The notes: generated by a model not told the origin, from the letters alone. A DNA stretch of 64,000 nt from Purshia tridentata (GCA_003254885.1 QANT01008211.1:1-64000), one strand, 5' to 3'. Counted from the stretch's first letter, positions 50,825 through 63,818 are shown. A program made the numbers and translations.

Positions 50825-53784
50825 CTAGACTTCTGAGACAGCATTGTTAGTGGCAGAAAGGCTTGGTGAGTCTATGCCCTCCTTGCCCAACCATGGAGGC
50901 TTTTGACGCTTTTCTCTTTCATAGCGGCGCCACGCTGCTTGCAAAGTATAAATTGCCATTGGTTTCCATTGCTCCAAACTAGAGCTGTTAGACTGGCTCA
51001 GCTTCTTGGTGAAAAGCCACCAGAATTTAGACACTACAGTCTTCAACTCAGTGGCCTTCAAAGCAAACACTTCAACTTTTGTGTGTGCTTGGACTGTTTT
51101 GGTTGAGAAGGGGAGGTTGGATAGGGTGGTGGTACCAGGAGAGGTCTCCAGCACCCATTTCAGAAGTTCTTCCCCATAGAAGTCACCCTTTTCAAGAAAA
51201 GCAGCACCCTCATTACTACCATTGGTGGTGTAAGTCATTACAGTCCCACGCGTGATAAACAGCATCTCATCAAGTGGATCTCCCTTCCGTAATATGAAGC
51301 TATGCTCTATATAAAGCACTGGCTTCAGATAATCACAGATTGCATCCAACAGTCGCTCATCAATATTTTTAAGCACTGGCACCTACATCATGTAAAGAGG
51401 AATATATTCTCATTTAACACAATGTTCATTTCATGTAACATAGAATGTTATATCACAACTGAAAAAAAGACAACAACTCACATTACTGAGGGGACCTGAG
51501 CAAAGATGTTTCTTTGTATCCCTCCTGAGGTCCCTGGGAAGATTGTGAAGAAAATTCTCCACATCAACGCCTTTGGTTTCTTTCCATTTGTATCTCTGGT
51601 ATTTCCAGATCCTTTTCTTAAGTTTGCGAGGAAGGGAATGGAAAGCCATCCACAACTCTATCTCGTTTTCCTTTAATCTCATTTCCTCCAATCTTGCAGT
51701 TTTCGACTGCAGATATGTCTATTCCAGTTTCACAACAAAACACAATTACTCATCATATCCTCATTCCTAATTATGCATACATGTCACACAAGTATAATTT
51801 GAGCATCCAACAACAATGCATAATTGCTCATTAGAATTAGCAGGGGAAATCGTGAATGATGAATGCCACATAACATTACTAAATAAGAAACATACAACTC
51901 TGGAATTAACTTATTTAGAACCAACCTGCATATTTCCAATAAGAAATGCAAATAGTACCAAGCCAGAAATTGAAATGATAACTGAAAAGTAGATTTCCCA
52001 AACATAGGTACTTGTTTTGAGGCTTTGACCGAGGGAGCTGTAGAATATGAAATTGGAATAATATCACAAGTTAATCTCAAAAGGGTAACTTATAGCTCAA
52101 TACAAGATCAAAGGATCTAGCGGGGCAAACCTCAAATTTTTCAGTCCCCACCAGAAGCAGTAAGAAATCTTTGGTACAAAAGCTGCTGATTCGATGACAC
52201 CAGATTCAAGGGCCTCCGAGTATATTCCAAAATTATAAAGTGTGGAATTTGGTGTCTTGGCAGAGCAAGAATCAGTCAGAAATGTGCTAGCTCCAAATGT
52301 GTCATCACAATATAAAGAACATTGACTTTTACAGGTTTCTTGCCAGCAAGCTGCTTTCCTTTCTATAGAAAACAGGTACCAAAAGGCTCCAATAACCTGC
52401 AGGGCGAGCAACCACTCGATGGTAAATGCATGTCACCATCAGAAACACTCCAGTGTCTAACACCAATTGTGTTTTAAAAACTAATCTGCTTTGATGTCAC
52501 CATTATGACCAACTTAATTAAATGCATATAAACATGGATGTAGATCATGCAAATATATAAATTTAAAATGAGAAATCTGTTAAAACCTTGTATATTTTAA
52601 CAGAAATGTACAAGCTTTTCAGATAAATAGAATGATTACCAAATGGCTGCGGAAACTTACATGACTGGCAAGCATATAAAGAAAGAGATTAAACACAGCT
52701 TTACCCCAAGCAGTTTCAGCAAGGATGCCAGAAGTCCTTGTAGCCTTTTTTAACAAGGAACAGATTCGAAGAACCCTTAGCACATATTGAAAGATAACTA
52801 TAAAGTTCAACGACTGTGCTGCAATAAAACTCCCTGAGTTCTTCAATTTTGGAATGACAGCAAAAAGTACCACCTGGACACATCGGAGCAAGTTCATGAG
52901 CCCACAGCTCTAGTCAAACTATCAAAGACAATACCAATATTAATTTTGCATTGAAGTAAAAGCTTATGAACATACCTGTGGAAGTGGAAGAATTACAAGT
53001 ATGTCGACTACGAAGTAGAATAACAAATATTTCCATGCTATGGCCCGAGTCTCTGCAACTAATTCATCTCGTCCAGATTGTTGAGAAGAAAGAGTAGCAA
53101 TACTAGCACGGAAATGGAAAATTATATGGAAAACGTAAAAGAAATCAATGACGAACCGCAAGACAATAGCTATGGTCCCCAATGTTCTGTCCAATATAAG
53201 GCACTTCTTCTCATCATTAACAACAAGGAGATAACAGAACAAAGGATCTAGTGAGAGTGCGATAACACACAAAACTAGAAGTATCTTATTCCACCTTTGA
53301 AGGACTAGCTCCTTGTGGTCAAGAATTTTAGTCTTGGAACCCAATCCCACAGCCAAAACTCCAGAATAAGTTTTCACTGTTTTTTTAAAACTCACAATCC
53401 CTTCAAAACCTGGTTTCAAAACTCTTTGAAACTTTTCTGTAACCGAGTACACTGCCATTAAACTTTTCTTTGAATGTATACCATTAGCTTTGGGAAATTT
53501 TTCTTCAGAATTTTCTTCTAAATCATCACGACCCTGTACTTTTATCCTGAATAGACATAATATAATAAGCAGAAATTAGCATAATTACAACAGATCTATT
53601 GTGTTCCTAACACTTCAAAGAGCAAGCATGCATACATGGAACTCATAAACGATAATGATCGAGCATGATCAATCTTTCATATCTTGACATAGTGTATCTA
53701 CTCAATAACAGGCATGATATATATAAGTACAACCAAAAAAAAAAAAGTGAGGAAAACATTCACTTACTGTGAAGTTTGAGCCAT
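50825..53784 (-). CDS. CNGC: Cyclic nucleotide-gated ion channel, group I-like (copy A)
   Basis: Exons (minus): 53,784-53,768; 53,546-52,976; 52,873-52,661; 52,396-52,131; 52,037-51,926; 51,718-51,482; 51,382-50,825. All introns are GT-AG and all joins are in phase: 657 aa. A plasma-membrane cation channel, with six transmembrane segments, pore, cyclic-nucleotide-binding domain and calmodulin-binding C-terminus. Seen: S1 ILLVLCVIALSLDPLFCYLL; pore helix YCFWWGLKNL followed by a GQS filter (residues about 359-361) where group I usually has GQN; binding domain from residue 473 with GDFYGEELL and LPFSTKTVQ; IQ-like LQAAWRRY at about 619-626. C-terminal tail shorter than copy B. Oddities: GQS, Y in place of C in GDFCGEEL, a TL pair instead of FI before QAAWRRY. 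The start rests on a 17-bp first exon with a good donor. Confidence 0.9.
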
Positions 53785-53799
53785 CCTAATGTAGCAGTT

Positions 53800-55078
53800 T
53801 TTGGCAGGGATAAAGAAGGAAGAAGACAGGTTTTGAGACCAGAAGCAAAAAGCTCTCAAGTGTATTTCTTAAAAACCAAAAGAGTTCCTTGGCATACAAT
53901 GATGCTGGAAGTATAAACTGAAGCAGCAGTGGCGACTCTGAAAAGTGTATGGTAGACTTGGTAGTTGGGTTATTATTATTTATCAACAAGTCCACGGGGC
54001 TATCCTCGGAGTCTTTGCATTAATAATAATTTTCACTCCTCCAATTCACACTCGCCTTGTTAAATTAAATGATAGAAATTTCAAGGAAATTTCAAAACCT
54101 GCTCGAGAATCGAGACCAATGAGGAGTTGATGACTTGGGTTTGTGCTATATTTGGCTCAAGCTTATGTTATGCTTCTGTTCATTGACAATTGGGTTCTCT
54201 TCCCTTTTTCAAAATTAATGTTATTTAACATTGATCCTCTGTCACCAAGCTCATTCTTTCTACTGCATCAATCAAATCACCTTCATCTTTGTAATGCATT
54301 TGTGATTTATTGACAACATTAATACACCACTCAAGCCTCAGAGAGCCAGAACTTCCCATCTCACCCAAGGTTCTGGAGTTGAAAACTGAGGACACCATGT
54401 TTGCTTACAACAACTCTGTTTCATAATTTGTTAGGAAAACATAAGGTTCCAAAAAGACTAGGCCCAAACCACTGACAACAGAAATAAGTGGACAATGATC
54501 AACCTTTAATAATAGTCAATGTAATCCAAGAAAAACGTGAACTGAGTCAACTGACTACTCTAGTGGAAGGCATAAAATATATTAAAAAGCAAGTAAATAT
54601 CCAGTAGTCAGGTCCCTTTTCTCAAGTCCTTTTTTTATACTTTTTTAATGACTTTAAGAAATAAAGTGTTTTTTCATTAATTTTTTTTTTGTTACATTTA
54701 CTTATTCGAATTTCGACCCAGAAAAAGAAAAAGAAGTCGTCAAAAATTGTATCAATCTGCCTCTTACTGAAGCCTCCTAAAGTTGTTGAGAAAAAAGTTG
54801 GGGAGTTTGTTGATTTTGGATCGCAATTTAACAAACGACAATGGAATCGGGTGTTGGAGCCCTGGTTAACGTCCTCGCCTCCACCCATGTCTACTTGTCG
54901 TATGTGCCCTTTTAGCCACAGCATCAGATTCCAAAGCGCTCCAAAAAAAAAAAGGAAAGCCACCCCTCTTCAGAAAACCAATCAGACATTGCCGTATACA
55001 ACATACTTTACACAACTGGTACACTCAACAATCAACATACTGAAACAGTCAAAACAGTCAAACTTTTCACATCTTGAC
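53800..55078. other. CNGC spacer with duplicated segments
   Basis: Upstream region of channel copy A. 54,840-55,080 resembles 55,725-55,830 (TTGGAGCCCTGGTTAACGTC / TTGGAACCCTGATTAAATCC and CATGTCTACTTGTCGTATG / CACGTCTACAAGTTGTCATA). No gene is supported; the ORF at 54,689 is chance. Confidence 0.6.
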
Positions 55079-55345
55079 ATGGTGATAAATTCTAGTCAAT
55101 AACAGGTACGATACAAGTACAACCCAAAAGTGAAGTAAAAAAAGGTGGGAAAAATGTTCACCTACAGTGAAATTGGAACCTCCATTGTCACAAAACTTAA
55201 TCTAGCAGTTTATTTGCAGGGATAAAGAAAGAAAAATACAGGTTTGAGGAAACCAAAAAAGTGGAAGGCATGCAGTTAGGTTATGAACAAGTCCACGGGG
55301 CAATCCTTCAAGTATTTGCATTAATAATTTTTATTCCTCCAGTCA
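55079..55345 (-). pseudogene. CNGC 5'-end relic
   Basis: Matches the promoter, leader and first-exon area of copy A (53,700-54,040): CAATAACAGGTACGATA, GTTCACCTACAGTGAA, TAGCAGTTTATTTGCAGGGA and AACAAGTCCACGGGGCAATC. The first-exon equivalent is damaged and no other exon follows. Confidence 0.75.
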
Positions 55346-55561
55346 ACTGAACCAGCAATGTCATGCTTTCTTCTATGAACATATGCACACCTTTGTTATA
55401 AATTATAATCAAACTGAATTATAGAAATTTCAGGAAAAAATCAAATATCAGAGTTGTTGAATCCCGAGTTGTGATTATAATCTCCTCGAGATTCCAGTTC
55501 CTGACAAGTCAACACCAATGGTTATTTGAAAAAAACCTCATATATATATACTACCTATTGT

Positions 55562-55612
55562 TTGCTGCTTCAAATCCTCTGCTTTTAAAGCAAAGGATTC
55601 AACTTCACTAGG
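55562..55612 (-). pseudogene. CNGC binding-domain scrap
   Basis: The minus strand encodes SEVESFALKAEDLKQQ, matching LSEVEAFALKADDLKFVAS in the last exon of copy B. About 17 codons only. Together with the relic at 55,079 it shows that at least one more channel copy once stood here. Confidence 0.75.
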
Positions 55613-55954
55613 AGACCATGCCGTGGTTGTGTTGGGTCGACACACACATCTACCAGGGCGACCCTAACTTTTATATTTGCGCAATTAAAGCCTCCCGAGG
55701 GTATAATAGTAAATTGTGTCTTGGCAATTGGAACCCTGATTAAATCCTTGACGCCACCCCACGTCTACAAGTTGTCATACTTTACAGACGTCGTACACTC
55801 AACAAACCTGAAAGGCTGAAACTGTGGCTTCTCTAGTATCTACCATTATACATGCAGTTACATTTTTATTCCCCCTTTTTTCAGTTAAAAAGTTTCATGT
55901 TACATTTTACACAACAAAACCAAGCATGAAATCAAAACCTCTATCAACATATAC

Positions 55955-58900
55955 CTATTGTTCTTCGGCAGTAAAATCAGGCTCCGCTGGCTTCTGAAGT
56001 AGCATGGGCGGTATTCTCTCAGGCACCCTTGCCTTGCGCATACCATTACGCCGTATAGCACGAAGTACATTAGCAGCAAAACGTGATGCATAAATGGTGG
56101 CACCTAGACTTGGGGAGCTTGCTCCGGCCTTGGCCAGTGCATCTTGCAACCTATTCTCCTCTTCCCGCAGGGACTCTTCAAGCTTCTTCTTACTATAACG
56201 GCGCCAGGCTGCCTGTATAAAGCAAGCTGCCCAAGTCCTCCACTGCTGTGAGTACAACCTGAATGTGTGACGGAGCTGCTTGCTGTGAAGCCGTCGGAAC
56301 TGGGAGGCAACAAACTTCAAGTCATCTGCTTTCAAAGCAAAGGCTTCAACTTCACTAAGGGCTTGGACAGTTCTGGTTGAGATGGGAAGATTAGATGAGG
56401 AGTGGGGATCAAGAGCCCATGTGAGAAGTTCTTCACCACAGAAGTCACCAGCCTTGAGATATTCAGAGTTGAAGAAACCAGTTCTTCCACCATTTGTGGT
56501 CATAGTCAAAAGCCTGCCTCGCATTATGAAGAGCATCTCATCCACTGGGTCTCCCTCCCGAACAATGTAACTTTCCTCTGTGTAGAGTACCGGCTTGAGA
56601 AGGTCACACATTGCATCCAGCAGTTGCTCATCCATTTTTTCAAACATTGGCACCTTAAAAATATTCCAGGAAATAGTAAAAATCAATATCTACTCTGTAT
56701 ACATACTAAGGAAGACTAAGAAAACAATAATATGATGTCAGACAAACTCACCCTCATAAGCAAAGCCAAGCAGAGATGGCGCTTTATGTCCCTTCTAAGG
56801 TCCTTGGGAAGATTACAGATCAAATTCTCTTCATCAACACCTCTGGTTTCTTGCCATTTGTATTGTTCATACCGCCTGATGCGCTCTCTCAAATTCTCAG
56901 GGAGCAAACGGTGGGACATCCACTGTTCTGCATCTCTCCTTTTAACCCTCATCTCCTCCAATCTTGTAGTTGTAGACTGCAAATATGTCTGTTTCAAGAA
57001 ACTTACAGTTCATCAGAACCCCACCACAAAAAAAGAAATGTCCAAGTCATTCAATTAAACATTGCACAACTATTTAATAATTAAAACACAATTGTTGTAA
57101 GCACCAACCTGCATATTCCCGATGAGAAATGAAAATAGTACCAAGCCTGCAATAGAAATGAAGACAGCAAAGCAGATTTCCCAGACATACGTACTGGTTG
57201 CAAGGTTTTGACCAAGAGAACTGCAATATGAAAAGACCAAGCATAAATCATCAAATGCTGGTTTTAAAAGTCAACTCAACTGAGCTCATCAGAAGACCTT
57301 AAGAATGAGCATTAAGAAAAGTTGTATTAGCACACCTCAAATTCCGTAGGCCCCACCAAAAACAGTAAAAGAACTTCTGAGGAAAATCTGTGCTTGACTC
57401 AACAATACGGGATTCAAGGGCATCAAGGAATATTCCAAAATCAAATTTCGATTTATCTTCTTGTTGAATAGGGCATGAAGAATTTAAGAATGTGGATGTG
57501 ATATTATTAAGAATCATGGTATCACAGTACAAATCTTGACGGGTGCACATGGATGTATTATTTCCACAGGCTTCTTTCCAGCATGTGGTTTCTCGTTCTA
57601 TAGAGATCAAGTACCAAAAGGCTCCAAGTACCTAAGAGCAACATGTGACTTGAAATTAGAAGATTTAAAGAAGAGATCTATGTATGTTAAAAGATATTAG
57701 AACATGCATGCAAAAATAAAAAATGTCCCTGCTCATGCTACATCACTTAAGGCACATAATGCCAAAAGGCCCACTATGAGGACGTTTTCCATTGTATTCT
57801 TGAATTATTTAATAATGATATGTATCATTAGCATGCCACACAAGGAAAACAAATCGACACATGTCAACACCTATATCTACATGTATATCTCTATCAACTT
57901 TAAGGCATACAGATAATATATGATACTTTATTATTTTCATCTTTGTGGAAACATATTCATAATCTATAGAGTCATGAGTCATTTCCTATGTCTAGATAAT
58001 CTGTGACAGTTTTTACAAGTTAAAGGAAGCGAGGGGGGTTGGGGGGTGGGGGTATGTGTCAATATAAATAAATGAGTTCGCTGAACTGTTATTTATCTGC
58101 TAAATAAATAGGCAAGCAGCCAAATTATTAACTATATTTAACAATAAAGCACTACAAAAACACGTGCAGAAGAAACATATGGAAAGCCTTCAAATTGAGG
58201 AAGAAACATTAAAAAGAGAATATCCATGATCAAACTTACATGACTGGCAAGCATGTAAAGAAAAAGATTAAAAGCAGCTCCTGCCCATGCAGTTTCAGTA
58301 AGTATTCCAGAAGCCCTTGTGACTTCTCTATACAGAGGATATATTCGAATAACCCTTGGCACATATTGGAATAAAACAACAAACTTCAACAAATTCTTTG
58401 TATTCAACGTTCTTGAGCCTCCCAATTTTGGAATTAAAATTAAAATCACCACCTGGGAATATTTCATAGTATTAGGGTCCAAAGTAGAATAAGAACACGC
58501 ATAAACACTGTAATCCAAACAAGACATTGACTTAAATTAACAACAGTATATACAAAATTTAAAGTAGCAGATACAAGGTATAGTTAAACTGGGAAGTGAA
58601 GGTCATACTCCATATAGCAGCATGATAAGTAACATGAGTGGAAGTTAAAGTGTACAATGCAAATATTAATCCCCCTCATACTACAAAGAATTTGTATACC
58701 CACATAAATTGACAAGAAGGAAAAGTTTGAATACCCCACTAGCAAACATGATGACCCAAACATCCTGGGCAAAGAGAACATATGGGAATCCTCCACATCC
58801 CACCATTTAAGTGAGTAATCAAATAATAAATTATTGCGCCACATGATATGAAGCCCTGATAAATTCAAGTACTAAAATGACTTTTGATGCAGAAAATTTA

Positions 58901-59919
58901 TCCTTACCTGTGGGAGTGGAAGGACTGCAAGAATGTCAATTAGGAAGTATGACGATAGATACCTCCTTGCAATAGCCCAACCATCTTCAACCAAAACGCC
59001 TCTTCCAAAAACTCGAGAAGAAGGAGCTATAAATCCAGTACGAAATTGAAAAATTATATGAACAATATAGAATATATCTGTGAATGAACGCAAAACGCTA
59101 GCTGTTATCTCCATTTTCCTGTCCAGACCCAGGCACTTGTTCTCATCATTAATCACAGGGACGTAAAAGAACAAGGGATCAAGGGAGACAGCAATTACAC
59201 ATGCCAATACAAATATCTTATTCCACTTTTGAAGGAATGGCCCTTGTGGATCAAGAATGGTAGAACCTAAGCATTTAGCAACACCATTAAATGAATAGGA
59301 TTTCCATGACTTGACTGAGTTAATTGTTGTCCTGAACTTTCCTGGGCGTATTCCATCATCTGGAGAATATAGAGGATCAACATTTTTCTCAGTATTCCAG
59401 TCTTGAAACCTGAATAAAACATTATTGATATTAGAAAAACACAAAAAGGAAATTCAGCCTACTACAACACCACATCGAATCTAGTTAACACATCAGAAGA
59501 TTTCCAAACACCTAAAAGGTAAATATAATTCCCAAATAATATGATGACGGCAGAGTGGTGTAGTTATGTGTCAATACTAGCAATATAGAATGAGTTAAAC
59601 AGGGACAGAGACAGTGAAAGAAGTGATGTTAAAAACAGTGATTGCATGTTAATAGCATCCCATGGCCACAGTGATTGTAACATCATGACTATAATGTTTT
59701 TGCCATCCACAAAAAAACACTTCGCTTAAGTACCAAAAAGCAAATAAGTCACTATAAGCTAGTACTGAGCAACAGTCAAATGAAACTTCTAAATTCCTAC
59801 TTATTTGCTTCTGAAAGCGAGAAGGTACTATGTAGAAGCAAAATAGTGAACATGATATTGAAACAACGTTAGCAGTTTTGTTGAACTAACCTGACGAACT
59901 TCTCTTGTGGAAAATTCAT
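55955..59919 (-). CDS. CNGC: Cyclic nucleotide-gated ion channel, CNGC1-like (copy B)
   Basis: Exons (minus): 59,919-59,891; 59,409-58,908; 58,452-58,240; 57,631-57,336; 57,220-57,109; 56,988-56,752; 56,653-55,955. All are GT-AG and in phase: 695 aa, usual for the family. The N-terminus MNFPQEKFVRFQDW matches group I CNGCs. S1 FVLACVIAVSLDPLFFYVPV; pore helix YCFWWGLRNL then SSLGQN (GQN filter at about 350-352), then TSTYVWEICF; binding domain from residue 464 with GDFCGEELLTWAL and LPISTRTVQALSEVEAFAL; IQ motif IQAAWRRY at about 609-616, then a basic tail. Every expected functional motif is intact. Exons 3, 5 and 6 have exactly the same lengths as in copy A (213, 112, 237), showing tandem duplication. 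It likely conducts Ca2+ and other cations, as known for the family. Confidence 0.94.
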
Positions 59920-60900
59920 GAAAATAGCTTATTTAAAGATAGAATCTCCAAAAGAAAAATCAACCTCACAACGTTTGAATAACACAAAGAACTTCTTCAT
60001 GTACCACGAAGTTCCCAAAGCAGTCCCTAAAAAACAGATTCAAAATAGAACTATTATTTTCATCAAATAAGTCACAACCTCCATTAGGAATGAAGATTAT
60101 AATCACAACGGGAGAAAAGGAGGGAAAAAAAAAAAACAAAATGGTGCACCATGCCTAAAGGAAATATTTTGGGTCAAAGTGCCATATCGCCACAAAAAGG
60201 AAACCCCCAGTACAGCAGCATCCATACATACTACATATATACATGAATAGGCAACACTCACATTACATCATCATGCACACACACATTCAGATATTCATTG
60301 CCAACACACATAACACATACAACTAAGTAGCAAAGAAAACCCATCAGATGGTAAACTAGATAATAATCGCCTGCATAACATTATGGTCAAATGGACCAAC
60401 AGGACCTCTAACATTTCAATTTTTCAAACAAAAATCAAATCATTTCAACATAAATCAGTTGGGATGGGCAAAAGAAAACCGATTTTATATCCTATATTTT
60501 CAAAAGACTTGAGAATCCAGTCGGTATCGACTGAATTCCTTCATACCCTTTCCACCAACAATCACAAACTAAAATTCAAAAAAACAAACAAACATTTCAA
60601 AAACAATAAAAAATATATAAATTTTGGGGAAAACTACCTGACTAAAACAAGGAAAGAAAACAAATTAATGAAAAAAAAAAGAGAGAACCAAAAAAACTGA
60701 TGAAAGAGCATAAACATACCAACCAGAAAGTCTGAGTGACTAAAGGAAGAGATTATACATGATGGGAAACTGAAACTCGCTTTAGTTATGAAGACTCAGA
60801 TGGTCAATTTCAATGAGAGAGAGAGAGAGAGGAAGAGAGAGAGAGAGGAAATGGGTAATGAGAGATGAGAAATGGTGGGTGGGGGCGGGGTTCTCTTAGT
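59920..60900 (-). promoter_or_regulatory. 5' leader and promoter region of CNGC copy B
   Basis: On the minus strand a CT-rich stretch (60,847-60,814) is followed by a possible leader exon ending at a donor-like GTATGT near 60,721. An acceptor-like TTTTCTTTTGGAG lies near 59,948, so a leader intron of about 0.8 kb is plausible. No ORF of interest is present on either strand. Confidence 0.4.
60814..60847. repeat. (GA)n microsatellite
   Basis: GAGAGAGAGAGAGAGAGG with one AA interruption. In the CNGC orientation it is a CT-rich leader element. Confidence 0.9.
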
Positions 60901-61431
60901 CGGCCTTGTGATTACTAATTAAATTATGTTAGAGACAAGTTTCGGTTTCAAGACAGACAGAGAGGAAGGAGAGTCCAACACACTGCTATTGCTTATTCCC
61001 ATTAACCATGGAAAAGTCTTCTGCTCTGGGGTCCACTCACTCTACAAACAACCAAAAATAAAAATCTTAAAAACCTTTATATAAGTTTACCCCCCGGCGC
61101 TCTCTCTGCGGTTGTTTCCTGTCCGGTGCGTACGGTCACCAATATGTCTATTGCCAACATTAAACTCGTACACGCGGACATGGCGGCTTTCTGTCCTTTT
61201 TCCCGAAATTTTGAAAATAAATCCCTCTTTAATTGTTTTTTTAACCGGCAAATCTGTTTTAAACATTACCAATATGTGTTATATAACTTATATTATACCC
61301 ACTTGCTAAAGTTGTGACATTTTTTAAATTAGTATTGCGTGAGCATGATAAGGATTAGTACTGTTCTTATAATTATTTTTCAGTTGGATTTTTCGATAAT
61401 TTTTTCAAGAGGAAGTCACATAGTGATTTAC
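60900..61431. other. Intergenic, no gene
   Basis: Upstream flank of the CNGC gene. AT-rich; overlapping short ORFs at 61,087-61,317 on both strands have no domain. Confidence 0.6.
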
Positions 61432-61434
61432 TAA

Positions 61435-61866
61435 GGTCCGTTTGGATTCTTCTTTGATTTGAATTTCAAATTTATACATTTAAAATTTATGTTTTTAAAT
61501 TTTATTATTTGGATACAAAATTTAAAATTAAGAATTTTAATTTGAGAATTCAAACCTTGCCAACCACACTTTGTTTTTATCTTTAATAAAATAAAACATG
61601 AGCAAGGAGAAGATTGTCGGAAGTGTCACTAGAGACATCACCGGCGGTGGTGGTTGAAGGTGAGAAAAAAAGAAGGTAAGATAGTGGAATTTCAAATAAA
61701 TAATTGGAGGTTGAATTTCAAATCCATAAATATAGGCCTTTAAAAGCTATTATGGATTTTGGCCAAATTCAAATTTATTCTTTAAATTAGATCTAAACAT
61801 AAGAATTGAGATTTGAAAATTCTAAATCCAAATTCTCTCATTGAAAATCATTTCTCCAAAAAGTCC
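61435..61866. mobile_element. MITE, PIF/Harbinger-like, TSD TAA
   Basis: 432 bp from GGTCCGTTTGGATTC to TCTCCAAAAAGTCC. The ends are imperfect inverted repeats (GGTCCGTTTGGA versus GGACTTTTTGGA). TAA flanks both sides (61,432-61,434 and 61,867-61,869). Non-coding. Confidence 0.65.
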
Positions 61867-61869
61867 TAA

Positions 61870-63520
61870 ATAAATATTGATAAAGTAAAGAGTGCATTAC
61901 TAAGAATAAATTTAGAAAGAAAACATATGGTACATGTAATAAAGCCTACAAATGATAGGTGTTCTATATTCTTCAAAAGTAACTCACTAAAACATGTGCT
62001 AAACTTACAACTTACATATCACTAACACAATAGTGAAATAGATTAGTATTATTAAAAAAATAGTAGTGAAAACGTTCACAAGGTTTTTTCTAAAGAAGAG
62101 AGAAAATATATAAGAATATATGATGAAAGCAACGTTTTAAAAAATATATATTCCTTTAATCTGATTATCTGAAGCGCTATCACGGGGTGGCAGTTTTTGA
62201 TTGGCAATGTAGGAACTGATTTTAAAAACAAAACCGGAGTGGTTGTTATCTTTTAAGGCCGTGAGGCGTGAGTAGTGAATACTTTTTGACTGACCACACA
62301 AGTCAACAGTCAAAAGATCAGCCAAAGATTCTATGCTCCGGTAGACTCCTATTTATGTCACCTATGACTTTGGCCTCAACCTGATTTTTTCTCTGCTGGA
62401 CTTCACAAGGTAAATGTAAATTACATAATTAGTTCAAATAAAATTAATATGAATTATCGTAACTGATAATGATCTTATTTACTGACTATTATTTATGAAG
62501 TCGATCAATATCTGTTGAATCTCTATATCAAATTCAACCTGGATTTTATTGAGTTTGTAACTTGTCTAGCCAAGTTTAATCCATTTGAAATTATCGTAAT
62601 TTGACTATGATTCTTGTTTTCACACTACATGCTCATTAATAATGATCATTTATTTTTAGCAGCATACATAATAATCGAAAGCCCACCTCATAATTAACGT
62701 ACATTAATTGGCACAACAAGTGCAAAATAAAGTACCATGTTATAAATCTAAGTCATTACCTGTTTTTGAAAACTCCAATTATATTGCAAGGTTGTAAAGC
62801 TTGAAAGAACCCTACCTTTAATATAGGATCATATCCCACCCAAATTTTGAATAATGGCTCGTCCTTGAATGAAAATTAGCCCAACTCAAATAGGACCAGT
62901 TAGCTAATGAGTTACAAAATTTCAACCTAAGCATGACTCGTTAAGATGTGTGTTTGGGTCGACTACATGTTATGTCGCAACACTTATTTTTCATTATTTA
63001 AGATATGCTAATTGTCTATTTTGTTATTCTTTGTTTGCTAATTTTACTTGAAATTTATTTAGTTTAAACCTTTTAGGTTTCTCTGTTTTTTAGTAGAATG
63101 AATTAATATATTTTTCTTTGTTTTTTCTATTCTTTTTATTTTCTAGCGAAATGGATATGTATCATTTGATTAGCCAGCAGCTGGTTATATATAATGGAGT
63201 CTGAAATGTTATGAAGATACTAAGAAGGTGATGCAGGAGCATATAAGGCTAAGAAGAATTCATGGTGTCTATTGGTTGGTGGTGGGTTCAGCAACTTTGT
63301 GTGAGAGTGAGAATGCAATTTTGGTGTTGAGAGTTTATAGGGTGGAATTTGTGACATTCAATAATTTGTCCATATTATGTATGATATTCTTTCTCGCCAT
63401 TATTCAGACAAGGAAATAAAGTTTAATAATATATGATTTTAATATTTAAAGAGTCAAGATTGTTGTCATGAGAATGGGAGTGATTTCTTGGATTAGTAGG
63501 TGGTGTAGAATCAAAGGTTA
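61870..63520. other. Intergenic, AT-rich
   Basis: No ORF with a recognisable product. 62,137-62,325 (minus) and 63,228-63,419 (plus) are short and featureless. Confidence 0.6.
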
Positions 63521-63525
63521 ATTAA

Positions 63526-63818
63526 GGGCTTGTTTGGCATTACTTTTAGAATTGTTAAAAGTGTTTTCAGATTAGTAAAAGTGCTTTTGGTAGCGTTTGA
63601 CAAAAATATATATAAGTACTTTTGAGTTATAAAAGCGCTTTTAAGGGGTTTTTTTTAGAAGCACCTGATATGTGCTTTCATCAAGAAGCACTTTAAGTGC
63701 TTTTGCATGAACCATTTAGAATTTTTATAAAAATTTGTATGTACTTCTTTGTAAAACCGCTTCTAGCAAAAGCATTACTAAATAAAAACACTTCTAAAAA
63801 ACAGTGCCAAAAATGCCC
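63526..63818. mobile_element. MITE, Tourist/PIF-Harbinger-like, TSD TAA
   Basis: 293 bp from GGGCTTGTTTGGCATTAC to CAGTGCCAAAAATGCCC; the ends are inverted repeats. TAA flanks both sides (63,523-63,525 and 63,819-63,821). The interior is rich in AAGTGCTTTT-type motifs in both orientations, as in abundant Rosaceae MITEs. Confidence 0.8.

Noticed and set aside
50825-50900. Treating the CNGC copy A tail as a truncation artefact
   Set aside because: The same ending, followed by the same stop and 3' flank, is preserved in the fragment at 46,784, so it is the natural C-terminus of this subfamily.
54622-55102. ORFs of 113 and 137 aa on opposite strands
   Set aside because: They overlap a duplicated non-coding spacer between CNGC copies and show no conserved domain or splice structure.
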